From NCBI RefSeq assembly GCF_900537175.1, contig NZ_LS999833.1, positions 2,108,001 through 2,172,000 on the forward strand: a DNA stretch of 64,000 nucleotides, read 5' to 3'. The notes under the pieces are model-generated. The model saw nothing but the letters and a program-made list of their open reading frames with translations. It had not been told where the DNA came from and did not search any database. The position numbers were made by a program, and so were the translations under genes. This stretch comes from Lentilitoribacter sp. Alg239-R112 (GTDB taxonomy: Bacteria; Pseudomonadota; Alphaproteobacteria; Rhizobiales; Rhizobiaceae). Position 1 is the first letter of the stretch. Each line of letters begins with the position of its first letter. This document shows positions 44,617-54,677 of this stretch, in pieces.

Positions 44617-45000
44617 CTAATTTCTCAACAAAATATCAGAGATAATCTCGCCAGATTTGAGATCAACAATGAAGATATGCTGTTTCCCGTCAGTAGCCGT
44701 TCCCATTATGGCCCCTCTAACTCCATCCAGATCAAAGCTCACGACAGTAAACCCGACTGGCAATATCACTTCAAGATCATTGGATATCATAACCGGTATT
44801 TCAGACTGCATCGCAGGATTTGCAATTTCGTCATCACCAGCAGCATTAATTTTATAGACAACAGCAGCAAGGACCGCCATAACACCGATGAACATAATGC
44901 CAAGAGAAACACCTAAGAGGCGAACCATTTTACGCCGAACTTTTTCCATTTCAGGATCTAGTGGTTTTTCATCTTCTTTATCGACATTAAGATCTTGCAT
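44617..45000 (-). CDS. Small membrane protein (DUF6476-like)
   Basis: 127 residues. One TM helix (LLGVSLGIMFIGVMAVLAAVVYKI) is preceded by MEKVRRKMVR, followed by a C-terminal beta domain ending TDGKQHIFIVDLKSGEII. Length, TM position and its place divergent from an rluD-type gene match the alphaproteobacterial DUF6476 family (from memory). Intergenic distance to the pseudouridine synthase is 44 bp. Function unknown. Confidence 0.6.
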   Translation of the reverse strand: MQDLNVDKEDEKPLDPEMEKVRRKMVRLLGVSLGIMFIGVMAVLAAVVYKINAAGDDEIANPAMQSEIPVMISNDLEVILPVGFTVVSFDLDGVRGAIMGTATDGKQHIFIVDLKSGEIISDILLRN

Positions 45001-45044
45001 TGATTTTGCCCATTACGGATTATTTAGTTGAACGGATTGTTTAA

Positions 45045-46082
45045 TTGACCAGCGAAGTATCACTTAACGAAGATGAAGCCAATAAGAAAGCCTTCTTTGT
45101 AGAAGAAGATGCCTCAGGACGTTTAGATGTCTGGTTATCCAAGACTATGGCAGGTGAATTTTCACGCAATCGTATCAAATCATTGATCGAAGCTGGCGCT
45201 GTTACAATAAATAACCTCAAAATTCTTGAACCCAAAAAGAAGATCGTGGGTGGACAGTGTATTGAAATCACAATCCCTAAACCAGAAGACCCGGAACCAA
45301 AACCTGAAAATATACCGTTAGATGTGCTCTTTGAAGACGAACATATTATTGTTATCAATAAGCCTGCTGGTCTTGTGGTTCATCCTGGTGCTGGCAATCC
45401 CACAGGCACACTGGTAAACGCATTGTTGCATCATTGCGGTTCGTCTTTATCCGGAATCGGAGGCGTTAAACGTCCTGGAATTGTCCACCGCCTGGATAAA
45501 GATACAAGCGGTGTAATGATAGTTGCCAAACATGACGCAGCCCATAGGTATCTCTCGGAGCAATTTGCTGACCACGGACGAACAGGTGCGCTTGAACGTT
45601 CCTACATTGCTTTGGTATGGGGTGCACCAAATCCACCCAAGGGCATCATTAACACCTATTTGGGTCGTTCAAATGACCGTCTGAAACGTGCTGTCTGCTC
45701 ACCATCGGCACCAGGTGCAAAACATGCATTGACGCATTTTAAAACCCAGAACAGTTTTTTTATGGCAGATAGCCATGAAGCGATTTGTTCGCTCGTTGAA
45801 TGTAACTTAGAAACCGGTCGTACACATCAAATTCGCGTGCACATGGCCCATATAGGTCACCCCCTTGTTGGTGATAATACATATGGAGCTGCATTCCGGA
45901 CAAAAGCGAACAAGCTTCCTGATACAATTAAATCGGATGTTGCATTGTTTTCACGACAGGCATTGCACGCCTATCTATTACAAATTGTACACCCAATCTC
46001 AAATGAGATAATGCGTTTTGAAACCAAGCCACCTAAAGATATGGCAACACTAATAGACCGTTTTTCAACGCTCAAATCTTGA
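45045..46082 (+). CDS. rluD: RluA/RluD-family 23S rRNA pseudouridine synthase
   Basis: 345 residues from a TTG at 45045. The N-terminal S4 RNA-binding domain (GRLDVWLSKTMAGEFSRNRIKSLIEAGAVTIN) is followed by the catalytic domain with GIVHRLDKDTSGVMIVAK (catalytic Asp in RLDKDTSG), VKRPG and LETGRTHQIRVHMAHIGHPLVGD. RluD converts uridines in helix 69 of 23S rRNA; this chemistry is firm, the exact target sites less so. Followed by rpoH on the same strand after about 150 bp. Confidence 0.9.
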   Translation: MTSEVSLNEDEANKKAFFVEEDASGRLDVWLSKTMAGEFSRNRIKSLIEAGAVTINNLKILEPKKKIVGGQCIEITIPKPEDPEPKPENIPLDVLFEDEHIIVINKPAGLVVHPGAGNPTGTLVNALLHHCGSSLSGIGGVKRPGIVHRLDKDTSGVMIVAKHDAAHRYLSEQFADHGRTGALERSYIALVWGAPNPPKGIINTYLGRSNDRLKRAVCSPSAPGAKHALTHFKTQNSFFMADSHEAICSLVECNLETGRTHQIRVHMAHIGHPLVGDNTYGAAFRTKANKLPDTIKSDVALFSRQALHAYLLQIVHPISNEIMRFETKPPKDMATLIDRFSTLKS

Positions 46083-46236
46083 TTTCGTTGATTTTGGGAT
46101 CACAACAAGATCACATTCAATTGATAATTTGATCTTGAAACACGGATTTGCCGTAATTATCTATACAATCATAACAGAGCAAATAGCTCAATTGCGACTT
46201 GCCATAACGGAAGTCACATTAGTAGGAGGGTGCTTT

Positions 46237-47148
46237 ATGGCCCAGAAATCATTACCGTCAATCACATCCGGCAAGGGTGGCTTGGACAGATACCTAGCGG
46301 AAATCAGGCGTTTTCCGATGCTTGAGCCGCAAGAAGAATATATGCTCGCTAAACGTTATGAAGAACATGACGATCGCGATGCGGCCCAAAAACTTGTAAC
46401 AAGCCATCTGCGACTTGTGGCTAAGATTGCCATGGGTTATCGCGGCTATGGACTGCCAATTGGTGAAGTCGTGTCTGAAGGTAATGTCGGTCTTATGCAG
46501 GCCGTTAAGAAATTCGATCCAGAGCGAGGCTTCCGTCTTGCAACTTATGCCATGTGGTGGATTAAAGCTTCGATCCAAGAATATATCTTGCGGTCTTGGT
46601 CGCTTGTTAAGATGGGCACAACAGCAAATCAAAAACGCTTATTCTTCAACTTGCGTAAACTGAAGAGCAAATTGAAAGCAATCGATGAAAACGATCTTAA
46701 ACCAGATCAGGTTGCCGAAATTGCTCGTCAATTAAGTGTTCCTGAAAAGGATGTTATATCGATGAACCAGCGCTTAAGTGGCGATGCTTCATTGAATGCT
46801 CCAATCAAATCAGCCGATGGTGAGGCAGGGCAGTGGCAGGATTGGCTTGTTGACGACAGCCAAAATCAGGAAGATATGCTGGTTGAACAAGACCAGCTTG
46901 AAACCCGAAGAGATATGCTTACTGGAGCAATGGAATCACTTAATGAGCGCGAGCAACGTATTTTCAAAGCTCGACGATTGAGCGAAACACCGATTACCCT
47001 TGAAGAGCTTTCTGGTGAATTTTCAATCTCAAGAGAGCGTGTTCGCCAAATCGAGGTTCGCGCGTTCGAAAAAGTTCAAGCAGCTGTACGCAAGGCAGCT
47101 CTGGATGCGAACAACAGTTTGGTATCTATCGAAAACGAAACTGCTTAA
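46237..47148 (+). CDS. rpoH: Heat-shock sigma factor RpoH (sigma-32)
   Basis: 303 residues from the ATG at 46237, which has AGGAGG eight bases upstream. Region 1.2/2.1 begins YLAEIRRFPMLEPQEEYMLAKRYEE. Region 2.4 reads FRLATYAMWWIKASIQEYILRSW. The RpoH box is QKRLFFNLRKLK, diagnostic for RpoH against other sigma factors. Region 4.2 is TLEELSGEFSISRERVRQIEVRAFEKVQ. It directs RNA polymerase to heat-shock promoters. Hyphomicrobiales often have two rpoH genes; only one is in this window. Confidence 0.95.
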   Translation: MAQKSLPSITSGKGGLDRYLAEIRRFPMLEPQEEYMLAKRYEEHDDRDAAQKLVTSHLRLVAKIAMGYRGYGLPIGEVVSEGNVGLMQAVKKFDPERGFRLATYAMWWIKASIQEYILRSWSLVKMGTTANQKRLFFNLRKLKSKLKAIDENDLKPDQVAEIARQLSVPEKDVISMNQRLSGDASLNAPIKSADGEAGQWQDWLVDDSQNQEDMLVEQDQLETRRDMLTGAMESLNEREQRIFKARRLSETPITLEELSGEFSISRERVRQIEVRAFEKVQAAVRKAALDANNSLVSIENETA

Positions 47149-47169
47149 TTTTTTTGAAATCAACATTTG

Positions 47170-47203
47170 CGCGGGCTTCATTCTTGGATAAGCCCGCGTT
47201 TTT
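47170..47203 (+). terminator. Rho-independent terminator of rpoH
   Basis: CGCGGGCTT / AAGCCCGCG stem with TTTTT following, 20 bp after the rpoH stop. Confidence 0.85.
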
Positions 47204-47262
47204 GTGTCTATTTTATAAAAATATACACAATGGTATCAAAACCATTGAGCAGGAAGATAATA

Positions 47263-49158
47263 TCATTGAGCAGGATTTAACTTCCAATTGGCCAGCACTT
47301 TATCAAACACTGCCTTACCACTGGCGCCTTTCTCAAGCGTAATAAGTGCTTTACGGCCATTCGTGTATGAAAGTGGAATATCTATCCAGCCTCGTTGACT
47401 CATAAGTTGAAGATTGGTTTCCACGACATCCAACTTATCATTTTGAAGTCCAACCACAAAGAATGAAGTATCAATTTTCGCGGAGATTGCCTCCAAACGA
47501 TCGCCAGTCTGCTCTTCACTACTCTTAAATTTAACCTCAGTTATCTGTTCAATTTCTCCACCGTCAAAATCTTCAGGCAGAGAAAAATTTAAATCGATAA
47601 GATGACTTACAGGAAGCGTTTCATCACCATTCAATTTTATTGTCATGACAATGGATAAATCACGCTCCGGAACCTGTATCGTACCTTCAATATATGGGCG
47701 TGACCTTTCTGAATCTGATTCAACTTTCTCAGACCAAACTACACTACCTTCATAACGGGCCTGCTGTTCCAATCCCAAGCTTGTTTCGTAAAAGAACATC
47801 TTCTGCAAAGCAGTTTCCCCATTATCAGCCTGAGCAGTATCAGGTTCACTTGGGGTTGTGTCATCTGTTACATCTGCAGCTGCAACAGATCGGCCTTCTT
47901 CATTTGGCAGACCATCTATTAAATCTGAAGCCGGACCAGCATCAATTTCTGTTCCATCTGAATTCAAACGCTGAGTAAATTTCTCCGCTTCACCATTAAC
48001 AACGGCAACGTCTTCTGCCGTGCTTGAATTTACATCTGGCTGATCCGCCGGTGCAATTTGCTCTTCTGATGCAGCTGTATCCTTATCTTCCAAAACCTCT
48101 GCGGTTTCCATTGTACTTTGCGGAATTAAGTCTTGAATACCTTGCCAACCGACCCGCCAAAAGAAAAATGCGAGGGCAACAAGAACAAACAATAGAACCG
48201 CAATTACAATAACAACAGGAGATTTACGTTGCCTAGGAACAGGCGCTTCCGGCAATGCTTCTTCGCCAAAACCAAATGATAAGTTGGGATCCGGCAACGA
48301 AGTATTACTCGAAGCATCTTCCTGCAACGTTGACCGGATTTCACTAACGGCTTGATCAATTAGATTGCTGTCCTTGTCCGACGCAGAAACATCATCTAGC
48401 TGAGTTTCAACCGGCCCATTACCCGACTCGGGTATGACAGGTTCATCATGCTGTTCAATGAAGATATCTTGCTGTTCAGCCGTTACATGCGGCTTTATGA
48501 TTTCACTTTTGGGAGCATCTGGAATTTGAAGCTCAGAATCTATCTCACGTTCGGTAGATTTTACTTCGTCTAACTTGCCTGCTCTCAAGTCATCAATATT
48601 TTCCGACGTACTCTCGATCTGAGGTTCCACCTCAGTCGACAATGATGAAGGTACTTCAGGCAACTCAATAGCTGTCTCTTCTGCCGGAGGTTCAGACCTC
48701 ACAGCTTCCTCTTCAAACTGCCTTTCCGCTGTCTCTATAGGCTTTGACGGCACAACAGGTGGCTGTATAGTTTCTGGTGTGACAACGTCTGACTTAACAG
48801 TATCTAGCGCACCGCTTGCTGTCCCAGCCAAGGGTTCGGATGATTGTACTGAAGTTTGTTCTTCTAGCGGCTTAGGCTGATCTGGAACGCGTTCAGTAGT
48901 TTGATTTTGCTGGAATGAAGTATTTTGTGTCGAAAGTCCTGATACACCATCAGCATATTCTTGCTCGATCTCGAGGATTGAATTTTCAATTTTTTCAAGT
49001 TGAGTTTCAAAAATCGTGCGATTCATCCCCTCTGGCAATGAATCAAGTTGCCGTTGAATCGTCGCACGCGCTCGTTCATATATTCGACCGCGTTCTTCGG
49101 GCGTGTTCGTTGAAAGCCCACTAATTGCGCGCCTAATCACCGCGGAAAAATCAGCCAT
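47263..49158 (-). CDS. Hyphomicrobiales membrane protein with long acidic domain
   Basis: 631 residues from the ATG at 49158 (GAGG seven bases upstream). Residues 1-70 are a conserved helical region (MADFSAVIRRAISGL, RGRIYERARATIQRQLDSLPEG). A long Glu/Pro/Ser-rich disordered stretch follows, then one TM helix (VVIVIAVLLFVLVALAFFFW, about 305-325). The C-terminal extracytoplasmic domain (about 425-631) holds AVWSEKVESDSERSRPYIEGTIQVPERDLSIVMTIK-like beta sequence. A conserved unnamed protein of the group; no catalytic motif. Located between rpoH and purA. Confidence 0.7.
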   Translation of the reverse strand: MADFSAVIRRAISGLSTNTPEERGRIYERARATIQRQLDSLPEGMNRTIFETQLEKIENSILEIEQEYADGVSGLSTQNTSFQQNQTTERVPDQPKPLEEQTSVQSSEPLAGTASGALDTVKSDVVTPETIQPPVVPSKPIETAERQFEEEAVRSEPPAEETAIELPEVPSSLSTEVEPQIESTSENIDDLRAGKLDEVKSTEREIDSELQIPDAPKSEIIKPHVTAEQQDIFIEQHDEPVIPESGNGPVETQLDDVSASDKDSNLIDQAVSEIRSTLQEDASSNTSLPDPNLSFGFGEEALPEAPVPRQRKSPVVIVIAVLLFVLVALAFFFWRVGWQGIQDLIPQSTMETAEVLEDKDTAASEEQIAPADQPDVNSSTAEDVAVVNGEAEKFTQRLNSDGTEIDAGPASDLIDGLPNEEGRSVAAADVTDDTTPSEPDTAQADNGETALQKMFFYETSLGLEQQARYEGSVVWSEKVESDSERSRPYIEGTIQVPERDLSIVMTIKLNGDETLPVSHLIDLNFSLPEDFDGGEIEQITEVKFKSSEEQTGDRLEAISAKIDTSFFVVGLQNDKLDVVETNLQLMSQRGWIDIPLSYTNGRKALITLEKGASGKAVFDKVLANWKLNPAQ

Positions 49159-49218
49159 TTTTAGCCTCACATTTCATGCAATTAGACTTATCCATATAAT
49201 AACTACCTTAACAAGACT

Positions 49219-50517
49219 TTAGTCTTCAAATGGATCCGTCACAAGTATTGTATCCTCGCGTTCTGGACTTGTGGATAACATAGCAACAGGAGCGCCAATA
49301 AGTTCTTCAACTCTGCGCACATATTTAATAGCTTGTGCAGGCAAATCAGCCCAACTACGAGCACCAACTGTTGTTTCATTCCACCCATCCATTTCTTCAT
49401 AAACAGGTACAACCCGTGCTTGAGCGCCTTGGCTTGCAGGGAAATGATCAATGCGCTTTCCATCCAGTTCATAACCAATACAAATTTTGAGCGTTTTGAA
49501 ACCGTCGAGAACATCAAGTTTAGTTAAGGCAATACCTGTTGTTCCATTAACGGCAACAGATTGACGGACCAGCGTGGCATCAAACCAACCACACCTGCGT
49601 TTACGGCCTGTCACAGTACCAAATTCATGACCTCGTTCACCAAGGCGTTGACCATCTTCATCGTCAAGCTCTGTTGGGAATGGCCCCTCGCCTACACGAG
49701 TTGTATAGGCTTTGGTAATACCCAAGACATACTTAAGAGACCCCGGCCCCATGCCACTGCCCGCAGCAGCTTGGCCAGCAACAACATTCGAAGATGTCAC
49801 AAACGGGTATGTGCCATGATCAATATCCAGCAAGGTGCCTTGTGCACCTTCAAACAAAATACGCTTGCCGGCTCTGCGTTTCTGATCCAGCAAAAGCCAT
49901 ACAGATTCAATAAATGGCAACATACGTTCGCGAATTGCCATCAACTCATCTATAATAGTATCGACCGCAATTTCCGTCTGCACTAGCCCGCGGCGCAGTG
50001 CATTGTGATGTGTAAGCAATCGATCTACTTTGGCTGGTAAACTCTCCGTATTTACCAAATCCATAATACGAATAGAACGGCGCCCAACTTTATCTTCATA
50101 TGCCGGTCCAATACCGCGTCGCGTTGTGCCAATTTTTGTACCCGAGTTGGAAGCTGCATCTTCCCGCATAGCATCAAGTTCACGATGCAATGATAAAATC
50201 AGCGTTGCATTATCTGCTATTCGTAGCGTTTCAGGTGTCACGACAACATCTTGCTCAGCCAAGCGATCAATTTCAGCAACCAGCGCATGAGGGTCAATTA
50301 CAACACCATTGCCAATGACCGCTAGTTTTCCTTTACGAACAACGCCTGAAGGAAGAAGAGATAATTTATAGCTGATACCATCAATGACCAATGTATGGCC
50401 GGCATTATGGCCACCTTGGAAACGAACGATGACGTCCGCACGCTCAGATAGCCAATCTACGATTTTGCCTTTGCCTTCATCTCCCCACTGGGAGCCGACA
50501 ACCACTACATTTGTCAT
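49219..50517 (-). CDS. purA: Adenylosuccinate synthetase PurA
   Basis: 432 residues, full length. It makes adenylosuccinate from IMP, Asp and GTP in AMP synthesis. The N-terminal [16 protein letters not shown] contains the phosphate-binding loop and catalytic Asp; GGHNAGHT holds the catalytic His; [16 protein letters not shown] and [23 protein letters not shown] are conserved active-site stretches. Cytoplasmic. Stands alone on the minus strand downstream of serA, separated by the serA terminator. Confidence 0.97.
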   Translation of the reverse strand: MTNVVVVGSQWGDEGKGKIVDWLSERADVIVRFQGGHNAGHTLVIDGISYKLSLLPSGVVRKGKLAVIGNGVVIDPHALVAEIDRLAEQDVVVTPETLRIADNATLILSLHRELDAMREDAASNSGTKIGTTRRGIGPAYEDKVGRRSIRIMDLVNTESLPAKVDRLLTHHNALRRGLVQTEIAVDTIIDELMAIRERMLPFIESVWLLLDQKRRAGKRILFEGAQGTLLDIDHGTYPFVTSSNVVAGQAAAGSGMGPGSLKYVLGITKAYTTRVGEGPFPTELDDEDGQRLGERGHEFGTVTGRKRRCGWFDATLVRQSVAVNGTTGIALTKLDVLDGFKTLKICIGYELDGKRIDHFPASQGAQARVVPVYEEMDGWNETTVGARSWADLPAQAIKYVRRVEELIGAPVAMLSTSPEREDTILVTDPFED

Positions 50518-50549
50518 ATTATCCTCTTGGTACTGTACCGTTCAAAAAA

Positions 50550-50582
50550 CAAACCCGCATCTCTATAGGGAGATGCGGGTCA
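50550..50582 (-). terminator. Rho-independent terminator of serA
   Basis: Minus-strand stem ACCCGCATCTC / GAGATGCGGGT with a short loop, then TTGTTTTTTG. It lies 100 bp after the serA stop and 33 bp before the purA start. Confidence 0.85.
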
Positions 50583-50683
50583 AAAATCGAGCCTTTGATA
50601 GAATTTAGTTGAATAAAACAAGCATATTGCTAGCAATATACAGTATTATTCATGACATCCGACAAGATCTAAATCAAAAGTTG

Positions 50684-52279
50684 CTACTCAATATTAAATA
50701 CCAGTGGTTTTGCTGATAGAATTTCACTATTCGCCCGCACCTTCTCAAGCACATCCTCTGACACTGCATTGTCCACATAAAGAAGAGCAATTGCGTCTCC
50801 ACCTGGTTTGTTACGGCCCAGTTGGAAGTTTGCAATATTCACACCTGCATCACCAAATGTTGTACCTAAAAGGCCTATAATACCCGGCGCATCAGCATTG
50901 GTTGTGTAAACCATATGATGCCCAACTTCAGCATCCAGATTAATACCCTTAATTTGAATAAATCTAGGTTTGCCATCAGCAAAACAAGTACCGGCAACTG
51001 AACGAGTGGTATTTGCTGTTTTAACAGTCAGCTTAATATAGCCATCAAAAACGCCAGATTTGTCACGCTTAACCTCTGAAAGCATGATACCACGTTCTTT
51101 GATCATTATTGGCGCAGATACCATATTCACATCTGCAACTTGGGCTCTGATAAGACCAGCAAGCAGCGCACTTGTTAATGCACGCGTATTCATTTCAGAC
51201 GTTGAACCTTCATAAAGAATTTCAACCTCTTCAATCGCGCTTTCTGTTACCTGACCGACAAAAGCACCAAGAACATCAGCAAGAGAGATGAACGGTTTCA
51301 GGCGCGGTGCCTCTTCGGCACTGATAGACGGCATATTGATCGCGTTTGTTACTGCGCCCTTAAGCAGATAATCTGACATTTGCTCGGCAACTTGAAGAGC
51401 AACATTTTCCTGAGCCTCAGTAGTAGATGCACCCAAGTGCGGCGTGCAAACAACATTTGGCAAACCAAACAGCGGGCTGTCTGTAGCAGGCTCAACTTCG
51501 AAAACATCAAAACCCGCACCAGCGACATGACCAGATTTGAGCGCTTCTGCTAAATCAGCTTCGACAACCAAACCGCCACGAGCACAATTGACAATGCGTA
51601 CACCTTTTTTCATTTTCGCGATATTTTCAGCATTGATAATTCCGCGTGTTTTGTCGGTCATTGGAACATGAAGCGTGATGAAATCTGCTCTGCCGAGAAG
51701 TTCATCCAGCTCAACCTTCTCAACGCCCAATTCTTTCGCGCGATCTTCTGACAAGAATGGATCAAAAGCGATGACACGCATATTAAGGCCAATGCCGCGT
51801 GTCGCTGCAATGGAACCAATGTTACCACAGCCGATAACACCAAGCGTTTTGCCCGTAATCTCAACACCCATAAATTTGGATTTTTCCCACTTACCGGCCT
51901 GTGTTGATGTATCAGCAGCGGGAAGCTGACGTGCAACTGCAAAGATCATCGCAATCGCATGTTCGGCAGTCGTAATTGAATTACCAAATGGTGTATTCAT
52001 AACAATGATACCACGACGAGATGCAGCCGGGATATCTACGTTATCAACGCCAATACCAGCGCGACCGATAACTTTAAGATTAGTTGCTGCCTCTATAATT
52101 TTCTGAGTAGCTTTGGTTGCAGAACGGATTGCAAGACCATCATATTGATCAATGACTTCAAGCAATTTTTCTTTGTCTTTACCAAGGTCAGGCATAAAGT
52201 CTACATCGATACCGCGGTCGCGGAAAATTTGAACAGCAGTTTCAGATAGTTTGTCAGATACAAGAACGCGAGGTGCCAT
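50684..52279 (-). CDS. serA: D-3-phosphoglycerate dehydrogenase SerA
   Basis: 531 residues from the ATG at 52279 (GGAGG seven bases upstream). First step of serine synthesis from 3-phosphoglycerate. NAD-binding LGVIGCGNIGSIAA (GxGxxG), catalytic Arg/Glu/His context NCARGGLVVEADL and CTPHLGASTTEAQ. The long C-terminal extension has the allosteric substrate-binding domain and an ACT domain (MVYTTNADAPGIIGLLGTTFGDAGVNIANF), the form found in alphaproteobacteria. It follows serC after 65 bp, so the two probably form one transcript. Confidence 0.96.
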   Translation of the reverse strand: MAPRVLVSDKLSETAVQIFRDRGIDVDFMPDLGKDKEKLLEVIDQYDGLAIRSATKATQKIIEAATNLKVIGRAGIGVDNVDIPAASRRGIIVMNTPFGNSITTAEHAIAMIFAVARQLPAADTSTQAGKWEKSKFMGVEITGKTLGVIGCGNIGSIAATRGIGLNMRVIAFDPFLSEDRAKELGVEKVELDELLGRADFITLHVPMTDKTRGIINAENIAKMKKGVRIVNCARGGLVVEADLAEALKSGHVAGAGFDVFEVEPATDSPLFGLPNVVCTPHLGASTTEAQENVALQVAEQMSDYLLKGAVTNAINMPSISAEEAPRLKPFISLADVLGAFVGQVTESAIEEVEILYEGSTSEMNTRALTSALLAGLIRAQVADVNMVSAPIMIKERGIMLSEVKRDKSGVFDGYIKLTVKTANTTRSVAGTCFADGKPRFIQIKGINLDAEVGHHMVYTTNADAPGIIGLLGTTFGDAGVNIANFQLGRNKPGGDAIALLYVDNAVSEDVLEKVRANSEILSAKPLVFNIE

Positions 52280-52344
52280 TTCAGGCCTCCATTTCAATTA
52301 ATTTTGGAAAATCATGGAAGCGCGGTCAACGCGCAACCAATATA

Positions 52345-53514
52345 TTAGGAATTAAGAGAGGCTTTCTGGGTCTCGAAAGCCCAGTCAAGCCATGGCATCA
52401 GAGCTTCAAGGTCCGATTTTTCAACCGTAGCACCTGTCCAAATACGAAGACCCGACGGTGCATCACGATAGGCGCCAATATCAAAGGCCACACCTTCTTT
52501 ATCCAAAAGGCCAACTATGCCTTTTGCAAAAGCTGCTTGCGCATCATCATCGAGTGCAAGGATATCTGCATCCACGATTGTTAAACACACAGACGTATTC
52601 GAACGTGTTACAGGATCTTTAGCCAAATTACCGATCCAAGATGTTTTCTCAACGAAATCATGGATGACTTGCGCATTCGCATTTGCTCTGCCGATCAAAC
52701 CATCAAGCCCACCAACAGATTGAGCCCAACTCAACGCATCGAGATAATCCTCAACACAAAGCATAGACGGCGTATTAATCGTCGCGCCTTTGAAAATACC
52801 TTCAATGAGCTTACCAGCCTTCGTCATGCGAAAGATTTTTGGCAATGGCCATGCCGGTGTATATGTTTCAAGTCTCTCAACAGCGCGCGGTGACAAAATA
52901 ATGACGCCATGACCACCTTCGCCGCCAAGCACTTTTTGCCAGGAAAATGTCACAACATCAAGTTTTGAGAACTCAAGGTTTTGCGCAAATGCGGCAGACG
53001 TCGCATCGCAAATAGTAAGGCCAGCGCGATCATCTGGTATAAAATTCGCATCTGGAACACAAACGCCAGAGGTCGTTCCATTCCACGTAAAAACAACATC
53101 ATTATTAAAATCAATGTCGTTAAGATCGGGCAACTCACCGTATGGCGCAGTTAGCTTACGGGCATTATCTAGTTTAAGTTGCTTGATCACATCTGTGACC
53201 CAACCAGCACCAAAGCTTTCCCATGCAACCATGTCAACGCCACGTGCGCCGAGCATAGACCACATAGCCATTTCCATAGCACCAGTATCCGACGCTGGTA
53301 CAATACCAATACGATAATCGTCTGGAACTTGCAGTACTTTACGCGTTAATTCGATTGCTTCTTGAAGTTTTGCTTTACCTATTTTTGCTCGGTGAGATCT
53401 TCCCACAGACGCATCAGATAAAGCGTCAGGCGTCCAGTTTGGACGTTTAGTACACGGACCCGAAGAAAAACGGGCATTATCCGGACGTGTGCCCGGCTGT
53501 TTTATAGCAGTCAT
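52345..53514 (-). CDS. serC: Phosphoserine aminotransferase SerC
   Basis: 389 residues. It converts phosphohydroxypyruvate and Glu to phosphoserine. The PLP lysine is in [14 protein letters not shown]. The N-terminus ([18 protein letters not shown]) and [10 protein letters not shown] match the alphaproteobacterial SerC type rather than the E. coli form. The start at 53514 has GGAAGGA nine bases upstream, and that Shine-Dalgarno is buried in hairpin 3 of the leader RNA. Cotranscribed with serA. Confidence 0.95.
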   Translation of the reverse strand: MTAIKQPGTRPDNARFSSGPCTKRPNWTPDALSDASVGRSHRAKIGKAKLQEAIELTRKVLQVPDDYRIGIVPASDTGAMEMAMWSMLGARGVDMVAWESFGAGWVTDVIKQLKLDNARKLTAPYGELPDLNDIDFNNDVVFTWNGTTSGVCVPDANFIPDDRAGLTICDATSAAFAQNLEFSKLDVVTFSWQKVLGGEGGHGVIILSPRAVERLETYTPAWPLPKIFRMTKAGKLIEGIFKGATINTPSMLCVEDYLDALSWAQSVGGLDGLIGRANANAQVIHDFVEKTSWIGNLAKDPVTRSNTSVCLTIVDADILALDDDAQAAFAKGIVGLLDKEGVAFDIGAYRDAPSGLRIWTGATVEKSDLEALMPWLDWAFETQKASLNS

Positions 53515-53518
53515 ATCG

Positions 53519-53575
53519 CTATCCTTCCAGATAGATTGCCCTTCGTTGGGGAAGGGTGTCCCACGGAGGGAGATA
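53519..53575 (-). ncRNA. serC leader RNA motif
   Basis: The minus-strand leader immediately before serC can form three hairpins: TCCCTCCGTGGGA (53559-53571), CCCTTC...GAAGGG (53539-53556), and CTATCTGGAAGGATAG (53519-53534). The last holds the serC Shine-Dalgarno. This arrangement and the order match the serC motif described upstream of serC in alphaproteobacteria (Rfam-type element, from memory). A translation-control role is the usual proposal; the ligand or signal is not established. Confidence 0.75.
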
Positions 53576-53661
53576 TGACTTGATTAGAATAATGTCAAGC
53601 GAAAGAATGATGTTCTGCGACTTCACCCAATATTTCAATTTATTTTCAATACCTTAGAAAA

Positions 53662-54501
53662 TCACCAAGCGGCAATCCGCAAACCAACTCTAACTTCGTG
53701 ACGGTCAAAACCTCCATCACGGGCTTGAGTACCGCTAGCGCCAAGCGCAGTGGAGGCAGAATCATACCCAAACATTTTACCGCTAGAAGTTCGGCTATAT
53801 CTATACCCAAAATCCAATTTCGCTTTTTCGGATAATTCATAACTGACGCCCGTCATCAAAGCCCAGGTAGTTCGCCATTGTGAAAGGCCTGAATTCTTTA
53901 TATTGACATCAGCTACACCACCGCAACCACCGCCTATACAAGAGCCCGTTCCATTAAACTCACCCCAATTTACTTGTGTTGCACCGATGCCAGCGCCAAC
54001 ATACGGTGTAAATTTAGCAACTGTTGCAAGATCAACATATGCATTTGCCATAAGGCCATAGCTTGTAAATTTACCACTTGATGTGAGCGCGCAATTTGTA
54101 CCTCCAAGCGCGCCTGGGCACCTATCTAAACTTGTTCCAGAAACTGTACCACTACCGCTGAATATATCCACCGTAGCGTCAGCTCTGAATACATCGTTAA
54201 AACGGTAACCGATACCCACACCACCTGATAGGCTGTTTTCCTTAAAGTTCGAATTGGTCGCTGTACCAGCACGATAGCTATTGCCAACTGAAAATGTAGA
54301 GAATGAATGCGACCTGTTTAACGTTTTAAAGCTCGTACTTATATCACCCCTAAGGTACCATCCCTTTGCCTCGGTAATTGGTAGGGTCACCGGTGCATCT
54401 GGTAAAGTTATAGCTTTGTCCAAATCCAACGCATGCGTTGTATTAACAGCACACAACATACCAAAAACTAGACATATTGCTGGACGAATAACGATGGACA
54501 T
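53662..54501 (-). CDS. Outer-membrane beta-barrel protein
   Basis: 279 residues from the ATG at 54501, or 283 from a GTG at 54513. The signal peptide is SIVIRPAICLVFGMLCAVNTTHA. The barrel begins GWYLRGDISTSFKTLNRS and contains GVGIGYRFNDVFRADATVDIF, VDLATVAKFTPYVGAGIGATQVNW, KAKLDFGYRYSRTS and a final strand HEVRVGLRIAAW. It is clearly related to the barrel at 54678-55526 next door (same GWYLRGD, GYRFN/GYQFN, PYVGAG/AYAGAG pattern), so the pair arose by tandem duplication. Likely a structural outer-membrane protein. Confidence 0.85.
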   Translation of the reverse strand: MSIVIRPAICLVFGMLCAVNTTHALDLDKAITLPDAPVTLPITEAKGWYLRGDISTSFKTLNRSHSFSTFSVGNSYRAGTATNSNFKENSLSGGVGIGYRFNDVFRADATVDIFSGSGTVSGTSLDRCPGALGGTNCALTSSGKFTSYGLMANAYVDLATVAKFTPYVGAGIGATQVNWGEFNGTGSCIGGGCGGVADVNIKNSGLSQWRTTWALMTGVSYELSEKAKLDFGYRYSRTSSGKMFGYDSASTALGASGTQARDGGFDRHEVRVGLRIAAW

Positions 54502-54630
54502 CAGCTTTCTCACAAAATTGCGCGCCCCTGTTTGAAGGGCCTAATGCTGCCAATATCGTCTCTAGTGGTTAATCTTACGTTAACCATGTTTATTATGCTG
54601 CTGTTAACCTGATCGCATTTGCACAAAATA

Positions 54631-54660
54631 AAAACGCCAGCAATTGCCGGCGTTTAAAAA
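54631..54660 (-). terminator. Rho-independent terminator of the barrel gene at 54678
   Basis: AAACGCC-GCAATTG stem with mirror GGCGTTT; A- and T-runs flank both sides, so it may work in both directions. Confidence 0.75.
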
Positions 54661-54677
54661 AACTATTGAAAATCGTC

